A stretch of DNA of 64,000 nucleotides from an uncultured Actinomycetes bacterium (GTDB taxonomy: Bacteria; Actinomycetota; Acidimicrobiia; Acidimicrobiales; RAAP-2): positions 162,337 to 226,336 of the forward strand of contig CAIKAC010000011.1 of NCBI GenBank assembly GCA_903825305.1. Reading direction: 5' to 3'. The notes below the pieces were generated by a model that was not told the DNA's origin, did not search any database, and worked only from the letters and a program-made list of their open reading frames with translations. Below are positions 59,142 through 64,000 of this stretch, in pieces. The translations under genes and the position numbers were made by a program. Within the stretch, counting starts at the first letter, position 1; each line of letters begins with the position of its first letter.

Positions 59142-61067
59142 GTGGCTGGAGACAATTACAAACTTGAACGCTTGACCGATTTGATTCTGACGTTGCTTGA
59201 CGCCAAGAATCCCATCCCCCTTGATGAGCTTGCGCGTGAAATCCCTGGGTACCCCGATGGGGCCGAGGCTCGACGCCAAGCTTTCGAGCGAGACAAGAAA
59301 CTGCTTCGCGGAGAAGGCATTGAGATTGAGGCTGTCGCTATTGATGGTCCGGCCCAGTTTGGATACCGCATCAACCCCGATGCGTTCTTCTTGCCCGACT
59401 TGGACCTCACGGCGGAGGAGCAAGCCGCACTGAACTTGGCGGTCGCGGGTGTCCACATGGGTAACGATAGTGGGAGCGATGCCCTGAGGAAACTCGGCAT
59501 TTCCGACGTGGAAGATGCCCAGCCCATTGCCCTTCTTGGCAGCGTGCCGGGGCTTGATCGACTCTTCCAGGCCATCACCAACAAAGCCGAAGTGCGGTTC
59601 CGCTACCTCGACCAAGCCCGTCGCGTGGCTCCTGTCCAGTTGCGCTTTGCCGGTGGACATTGGTACCTCTCGGGGTGGGCGAGAGAGCGTGGCGCTGCTC
59701 GCATCTTCCGCGTGGACCGTATTGAGGGAGATATCGCGCTCGGCCCGGCTGGATCGGGCATCCCTGAAGGTGACGTGTCCACCACCATTGATCTCCCTGG
59801 CGCGACCACCGCGCGAGAAGAAGATGCGGCAGATGCCATAACCGTGACGGTGGCCGTTGATGCGGCCTGGGTGTGGCGGGTCAGGGCTGAACTTGGCGAC
59901 GCAGCACTGATTGAGCAGCGAGAGGATGGCAGCGCGGTGTTCAGTACACCCATGCCCCGTTTTGACCTCGCCCGGACCTGGGCCTTAGGGCATCTCGATC
60001 ACCTCAGCGTGTTGGGGCCGCCCGAACTCGTCGATGACGTGACCCGGGTGCTTACGCTCACCATTTCGCGCCACGAAGGGGACGGGGAAGCGGTGGCCGA
60101 GATTCCCGAATCCAATGAGCTCAATGGCGATGGAAGCCGAAAGGCCCCGGTCATTCAAGATCGTCTCCGTCGCTTGCTCGCCATGCTTGAGTGGCTCGCG
60201 ACGGAAGGTTCGGCGACAACGCAAGAAGTCGCCGAGCGCTTTGCTATGACGCCTGAAGAAGTGGTGGCCGAGCTCGAACTTGCGGCATGTTGCGGTCGAC
60301 CCCCGTATTCGCCGGGCGAACTCATGGACATCATTGTTGATGCTGATGAGGTTCATGCGACCCTGCCAGACTTGGAACGCACGCGACGCTTCACCGCCTC
60401 AGAAGGTGTGGCCATCGCCGCAGCCGCCCGAACCATTCTGGCGATGCAAGGTGCTGATGCCACCGGTCCGCTCGCTCGCGCGCTCTCCAAACTCGAAGCT
60501 GTGTTGGGTGAGCACGATGCATTAGAGGTGGACTTGCCGACGCCTCCGTTACTCGACGAAGTAGTCGCTGCCTGCAATGGCAGTCGGCAACTTGAAATTG
60601 AGTACCTCTCGAGTTCACGAGACGAACACAGCATTCGAACCATCGACCCACTTCGCGTAGGGGCTGATCAGGGGCGTTGGTATGTCCAGGCTTTTTGCCA
60701 TAAGGCGGGAGAGCTGCGCACCTTTCGCATTGATCTGATCAAAGAATGTCGCGATCTGGGCGAGGCACCACACCACGATGTGCCCAGCGAACCACTCACC
60801 GCCTTTAGTGATGATGGTGCGGCTGAGGTGGCCATGGTGCGCGTTGGCGTCGGCGCACGGTGGCTGGCCGACTCGATTCCTGTTCGCGGTCGACGCGCAG
60901 ACGGTAGTGATCAACTTGTGGCCATCAGCGTGTCGGGCCAACGCTGGTTTGAGCGACTCATCATCCAAGCCAGTCCTGATGCGGAGGTATTGAGCCCGGC
61001 TGATCTACGAGAAGGGGTGCGCCTCAGCGCCCAGCGCCTCTTGGCGAGGTATCAACCGACAGTGTGA
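59142..61067 (+). CDS. pafBC: Fused PafB-PafC WYL-domain transcription activator
   Basis: 641 residues from GTG 59142. Two tandem units of winged helix plus WYL plus WCX: the first with KLERLTDLILTLLDAKNPIPLDELA (residues ~8-33) and VRFRYLDQARRVAPVQL, HWYLSGWARERGAARIFRVDRI; the second with RLRRLLAMLEWLATEGSATTQEVAERF (~345) and LEIEYLSSSRDEHSIRTIDPLRV, RWYVQAFCHKAGELRTFRIDLI. In mycobacteria PafB and PafC are separate proteins that together activate the RecA-independent DNA-damage response; here they are one chain, as in some other actinobacteria. Neighbouring ctaG-like and relaxase genes are not the usual prokaryotic proteasome genes. Confidence 0.92.
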   Translation: MAGDNYKLERLTDLILTLLDAKNPIPLDELAREIPGYPDGAEARRQAFERDKKLLRGEGIEIEAVAIDGPAQFGYRINPDAFFLPDLDLTAEEQAALNLAVAGVHMGNDSGSDALRKLGISDVEDAQPIALLGSVPGLDRLFQAITNKAEVRFRYLDQARRVAPVQLRFAGGHWYLSGWARERGAARIFRVDRIEGDIALGPAGSGIPEGDVSTTIDLPGATTAREEDAADAITVTVAVDAAWVWRVRAELGDAALIEQREDGSAVFSTPMPRFDLARTWALGHLDHLSVLGPPELVDDVTRVLTLTISRHEGDGEAVAEIPESNELNGDGSRKAPVIQDRLRRLLAMLEWLATEGSATTQEVAERFAMTPEEVVAELELAACCGRPPYSPGELMDIIVDADEVHATLPDLERTRRFTASEGVAIAAAARTILAMQGADATGPLARALSKLEAVLGEHDALEVDLPTPPLLDEVVAACNGSRQLEIEYLSSSRDEHSIRTIDPLRVGADQGRWYVQAFCHKAGELRTFRIDLIKECRDLGEAPHHDVPSEPLTAFSDDGAAEVAMVRVGVGARWLADSIPVRGRRADGSDQLVAISVSGQRWFERLIIQASPDAEVLSPADLREGVRLSAQRLLARYQPTV

Positions 61068-61073
61068 ACCGTC

Positions 61074-62252
61074 ATGGTTCACGTCCAAGTACTCAAACGT
61101 TCCAATGCCGAGTATCTCGTTGGCGACCCAGCACGAGAAATAACGGACGTAAGTCAGAGGGCCACAGGCCAATGGCGTGGCACGATGGCGAGTCGCGTGG
61201 GCCTCACAGGGAAGGTGAGTGCCGCCGATCTTGACGGCGTCTACCGAGGTCAATTGCCACAAGGAAACCTTCGCGCGTCAAGCAAACGAAGCACGGTGGG
61301 CTGGGACATCATCCTCGCAGCACCAAAGTCAATCAGCCTGCTGTATGCCGATGTAGATCACGCCCGCGCTCGGGCCGTCATTGAGGCACACGAGCGTGGC
61401 GTCGATGCCGTTATTGATTATCTCGAAGATTCGGTGATGGTGGCGCAAAGAAAGGATCGAGACGGTGAACCGCTCCGCATCCGCGGGATTTGTGCGGCGC
61501 GTTTTACCCATGGGGTGAGTAGGTCGCTCGATCCGCACCTTCATAGTCATGTCTGTTTGCCTAATGTCGCCCAAGCACATGACGGCCGCTTTGGGGCACT
61601 CGATGTTCGAGGCCTCTTTGCACATCGTCAGGCCATGGACGCGCTTTATAGGAGCGTGATGCGTTCGAGCTTGACGGCGACACTCGACATTCCGTTTGCC
61701 AGTTTGGAAGCTGGCTGTGATCGTATTGTCGGTATTTCCCGCACCCAAGAACTTGCTTTTTCACATCGACGCCTTGAGTTGCTTGAGGGGCAACAAGGCC
61801 GCGATGACAAAGCCACACCATCTCGTCGTGAACTCGAAGCGCTCTGGCGCCAGCGCGCGAAACACCTCATCGACGTCGTCGAACCGATGCGTCGACGCGG
61901 CGCCAAGACTCTTGATGAGTACCACTTCGCCCAGCATCTTGAAATGAGCTCTTTTCGCCCACGAGACGTCGTGGCGTCGCTGTGCAACGCCGCGAGCCAT
62001 GGATTGAGCGTCGAAACGCTGGGATTGATGACCACGTCATGGAGCGGCCGACGTGGCGTTGGCGTGTATGAGGTTCCGCTCATGAGACAAGACGTCATGC
62101 CCTCGCCTCACGAGCTTCGCGTGCTGGGGCCTCGCCCTAGCGATTTCGAACGGTACGAGCAATGGGAGGTGGCGCGACGCGTTCTTGATCTCGACCGGCA
62201 TCGCGATGTTCGAACACAGCAGCGCGCTCGAGGCGAGTGGGGCCTTCGATGA
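61074..62252 (+). CDS. MobF-type (TrwC/TraI-like) conjugative relaxase domain protein
   Basis: 392 residues, relaxase domain only. The HUH metal triad is in SLDPHLHSHVCLPN (three His), with GWDIILAAPKSISLLYA and ICAARFTHGVSRS typical of TrwC relaxases. A single Tyr in SNAEYLVGD (residue ~14) may be the nicking residue; the multiple-Tyr motif of plasmid F/R388 is absent. The C-terminal helicase domain of MobF proteins is also missing. Starts six bases after the pafBC stop, so may be co-transcribed. The last 116 bp overlap the coupling-protein gene on the other strand. Confidence 0.85.
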   Translation: MVHVQVLKRSNAEYLVGDPAREITDVSQRATGQWRGTMASRVGLTGKVSAADLDGVYRGQLPQGNLRASSKRSTVGWDIILAAPKSISLLYADVDHARARAVIEAHERGVDAVIDYLEDSVMVAQRKDRDGEPLRIRGICAARFTHGVSRSLDPHLHSHVCLPNVAQAHDGRFGALDVRGLFAHRQAMDALYRSVMRSSLTATLDIPFASLEAGCDRIVGISRTQELAFSHRRLELLEGQQGRDDKATPSRRELEALWRQRAKHLIDVVEPMRRRGAKTLDEYHFAQHLEMSSFRPRDVVASLCNAASHGLSVETLGLMTTSWSGRRGVGVYEVPLMRQDVMPSPHELRVLGPRPSDFERYEQWEVARRVLDLDRHRDVRTQQRARGEWGLR

Positions 62253-63516
62253 GGTCCTTCCACGGTTGGTCTCGATACGCAGGGCTGAGTGTGACAAACC
62301 CGATTGATTTCTTCGCGTCAATAACCAGCGCCTGGCCATCTGCTCCTTGCGCAGTACGCGACACCGGAAATCGAGCCTCGAGTGCAAGCGAATCTGAAAC
62401 ACTGGTCTCTCGTCGTCCATGAAGTCCGTAGGTCACCGTGCGACGAGGAACCAAGCCTTGGCCGCCTAGTGATTCGATGAGCTCAAGCGTTGCGCGGTCT
62501 GCAATGCCCGGCAGTACCACCGTGGTCGAAAACAATGAGACGAAGCCATCAGCGATGGAGCCCCACCGGCCGCGAGCCTGGGAGAGATCTTGGAGGCAGC
62601 CGAGGATCAAGAGTCCCTGACCAGCACCTTCACTAATGAGACGCGGCAAATCAGGGAGGGGCGCGATATTGGCGAGTTCGTCAAGCGCGAAGAGCGAATG
62701 GGGAACAGCTTGGTCGCGCTCGAATATGGCTTCACTGATGTCGGTGATCATGCCGACGATGAGGGGAGCTAACAAGCGTTGCGAACCCGATGATGCACAG
62801 ATGTAGAGCGTGTCGTGAGAAGCCGCAAAGTCGCGAGCGTCAAAGGCAGACGCTTCTCCTGCGCTTCGAACTTCCTCCGCCCGATAAACACCCAAGGTTC
62901 CAGAGGTCGTGGAGAAAATGCCCGAGAGCTCCCGAGCATCGGTGGCCATAATGCCAGCGAGCAAGTCACGCGATGGATGGTCACCTCTGCGGGTATCCAA
63001 GGTGGCGAGCGCCTCGCCGAGATGCCGACGATCAACCCACGAAGTCACGGTCTTCATCTCCAATTCTTCGAGAGCTGCGGCATGGAGCAAACACGCCAAC
63101 AATGCTCCGGCCCGCTCAGACCAATGGTCGTCTCGAGTGGCACCGCTCAACCGCGATGTTGCGACCATGGCGTTTGCTGCAAGCAACGCTCCATCCCATG
63201 AGCGAGCGCGCTGAAGGGGAGACCAATGAATTCGTTCTACGTCAGGCGGTGCAACCACTGTGTTGAGTGGATCAAAGAGATAACACCTTCCTGCCTGTTT
63301 TCTACTGCGAACCGTTGCATCAAGGACATCTTGTTTTGTTGACGTCACAACGACAGAACCCGGTGCACACAAGACGTTTGGAATAATGAGTGACGACGTT
63401 TTTCCTGAACGCGTTGGTCCAAGTGCAAGACAACTTCGTTGCGCACCCGACCACACCCACGAGCGTTCATCGCGACCAATCATGATTCCCGAAGACGAAT
63501 TGTTCATGTTGCACAT
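62137..63516 (-). CDS. VirD4/TraG-type coupling ATPase, soluble form
   Basis: 459 residues. P-loop LGPTRSGKTSSLIIPN (~30-45), Walker B-like SLFALDELANIAPL, EGAGQGLLILGCLQDLSQARGRWG and HRRET-like LHGRRETSVSDS are typical of type IV coupling proteins (TraG/VirD4). The N-terminal membrane helices found in most T4CPs are missing, so it is probably recruited by another membrane protein. Faces the relaxase gene tail to tail and overlaps it by 116 bp. Together they suggest a mobilisable or integrated conjugative element; no channel genes are in the window. Confidence 0.85.
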   Translation of the reverse strand: MCNMNNSSSGIMIGRDERSWVWSGAQRSCLALGPTRSGKTSSLIIPNVLCAPGSVVVTSTKQDVLDATVRSRKQAGRCYLFDPLNTVVAPPDVERIHWSPLQRARSWDGALLAANAMVATSRLSGATRDDHWSERAGALLACLLHAAALEELEMKTVTSWVDRRHLGEALATLDTRRGDHPSRDLLAGIMATDARELSGIFSTTSGTLGVYRAEEVRSAGEASAFDARDFAASHDTLYICASSGSQRLLAPLIVGMITDISEAIFERDQAVPHSLFALDELANIAPLPDLPRLISEGAGQGLLILGCLQDLSQARGRWGSIADGFVSLFSTTVVLPGIADRATLELIESLGGQGLVPRRTVTYGLHGRRETSVSDSLALEARFPVSRTAQGADGQALVIDAKKSIGFVTLSPAYRDQPWKDLIEGPTRLERAAVFEHRDAGRDQERVAPPPIARTVRNR

Positions 63517-63820
63517 CTGTCACGAAACTCGAAATGCTTGACAATGTGTGCTGAACGTAGTGGCATTGATGAAGTTGCATTAACAAATTACGAATTTGAA
63601 AACACGTTGCGCATTGTTAAGACGTGCAACAGTTTTTGAATGACACATTTGTTTGTGTGACGGTGAGCCAATTTGGTTGCACCGACAGCATGGTTGCTGG
63701 CGGTCGCAACAGGATGGTCCACTGATCTACACCAGGCCTTCATCTGTTGTCCGTTCGACGTCGGTGGAACGATGCAGACAAGGTCCCGACGTAGGAAATG
63801 AGACCTTAGGAGGTACTCAA
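63517..63820. other. Gene-free AT-rich interval with short inverted repeats
   Basis: No supported gene. Two short inverted repeats are visible: GTTGC/GCAAC (63606-63630) and ACACA-N6-TGTGT (63643-63658). The interval lies upstream of the coupling-protein gene and upstream of the H1-like gene, so it should hold both promoters; it is also a place to look for an oriT. AGGAGG at 63808-63813 is the ribosome site of the H1-like gene. Confidence 0.45.
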
Positions 63821-64000
63821 ATGGCAGTTGCTAAGAAGGCAGCGAAGAAGGCCCCGGCTCGCAAGGTCGCGGCTAAGAAGACAGCAAAGAAGGCTCCGGC
63901 TCGCAAGGCTGTAGCGAAGAAGGCTCCGGCTCGCAAGACCGCAGCTAAGAAGGTTGCCAAGAAGGCTCCGGCTCGCAAGACCGCAGCTAAGAAGGTTGCC
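63821..64000 (+). CDS. Lysine/alanine-rich histone H1-like protein (cut by window end)
   Basis: The first 60 codons of a longer gene, from an ATG with a perfect AGGAGG seven bases upstream. The protein begins MAVAKKAAKKAPARK and continues in APARK/AAKK repeats, like the DNA-compacting H1-like or HU-tail proteins of bacteria. The visible part has no acidic residue. The last 84 bases are two identical 42-bp units. The 3' part is missing, so length and any folded domain are unknown. Confidence 0.9.
   Translation, partial: MAVAKKAAKKAPARKVAAKKTAKKAPARKAVAKKAPARKTAAKKVAKKAPARKTAAKKVA
63917..64000 (+). repeat. Tandem 42-bp repeat in the H1-like gene
   Basis: Two identical in-frame copies (63917-63958 and 63959-64000) each encode KKAPARKTAAKKVA. 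Imperfect copies precede them, and the array runs off the window. Confidence 0.95.

Noticed and set aside
63439..63639. 66-codon plus-strand frame running out of the coupling-protein gene
   Set aside because: Half of it is antisense to the T4CP gene, and it lacks start context.

Overview
The window looks like chromosome of a high-GC Gram-positive bacterium (Actinomycetota), possibly a member of the Acidimicrobiia. The markers are a fused PafB-PafC WYL regulator, an Lsr2-type DNA-binding domain, an F420-type (LLM) oxidoreductase, a PPOX-type protein, two sortase-sorted surface proteins, a lysine-rich H1-like protein, and many genes that appear to be translated from leaderless mRNAs. The genus-level placement is inference.

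Layout. (1) 0-15.1 kb is an accessory region full of scars. It holds the 3' end of a cytochrome P450, then a 1,615-residue SF1 helicase/nuclease ending in an Lsr2-like domain, a C-terminal remnant of a type I restriction subunit R fused to a CGW-type leader, a GIY-YIG protein and an ORFan. Next comes a chimeric scar in which an aldehyde dehydrogenase (ALDH) tail is joined to a second copy of the P450/MarR tail. A MarR/PPOX divergent pair, a muconolactone-isomerase-like protein, a glycine-rich LAATG surface protein, a DUF2075 helicase with an N-terminal nuclease motif, a DUF4352-like secreted protein and small ORFans in AT-richer DNA follow. (2) 15.2-33.7 kb is a dense catabolic cluster: three ALDHs (including a PuuC-like one), a GntR regulator, acyl-CoA dehydrogenase, P450, PuuD-like amidotransferase, PuuA-like glutamine-synthetase homologue, and a MarR regulator divergent from an hpaG-hpaE-hpaD-like homoprotocatechuate meta-cleavage operon. 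After these come an acetoacetate-decarboxylase-like protein, a second amidotransferase, an LLM oxidoreductase, an APC permease, an SDR, an ABM-domain protein and an M20 amidohydrolase. (3) 33.7-61.1 kb is mostly housekeeping: a biotin carboxylase/BCCP protein and biotin ligase, rmlB-rmlD-rhamnosyltransferase, metY-metX, secA-prfB, a 1.25-kilo-residue LPDTG surface protein, ftsE-ftsX, a tail-less SSB, msrB, rmlA, dxs, tldD-tldE, fmdB-like, ctaG-like and pafBC. (4) 61.1-63.5 kb carries a MobF-type relaxase and a soluble VirD4/TraG-type coupling ATPase with overlapping 3' ends. The window ends inside a lysine/alanine-rich H1-like gene.

How it fits together. The catabolic cluster suggests that an amine is gamma-glutamylated (PuuA-like), oxidised (P450, ALDHs), de-glutamylated (PuuD-like), and that an aromatic product is opened by the HpaD-like dioxygenase and processed by the HpaE- and HpaG-like enzymes. 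The substrate is unknown. The best candidates for undescribed biology are the helicase-nuclease-Lsr2 fusion with its restriction remnant and nuclease neighbours, and the combination of gamma-glutamyl amine handling with a homoprotocatechuate pathway. Coding is very compact: five convergent gene pairs share four bases of their stop codons. No tRNA, rRNA or CRISPR array was seen.
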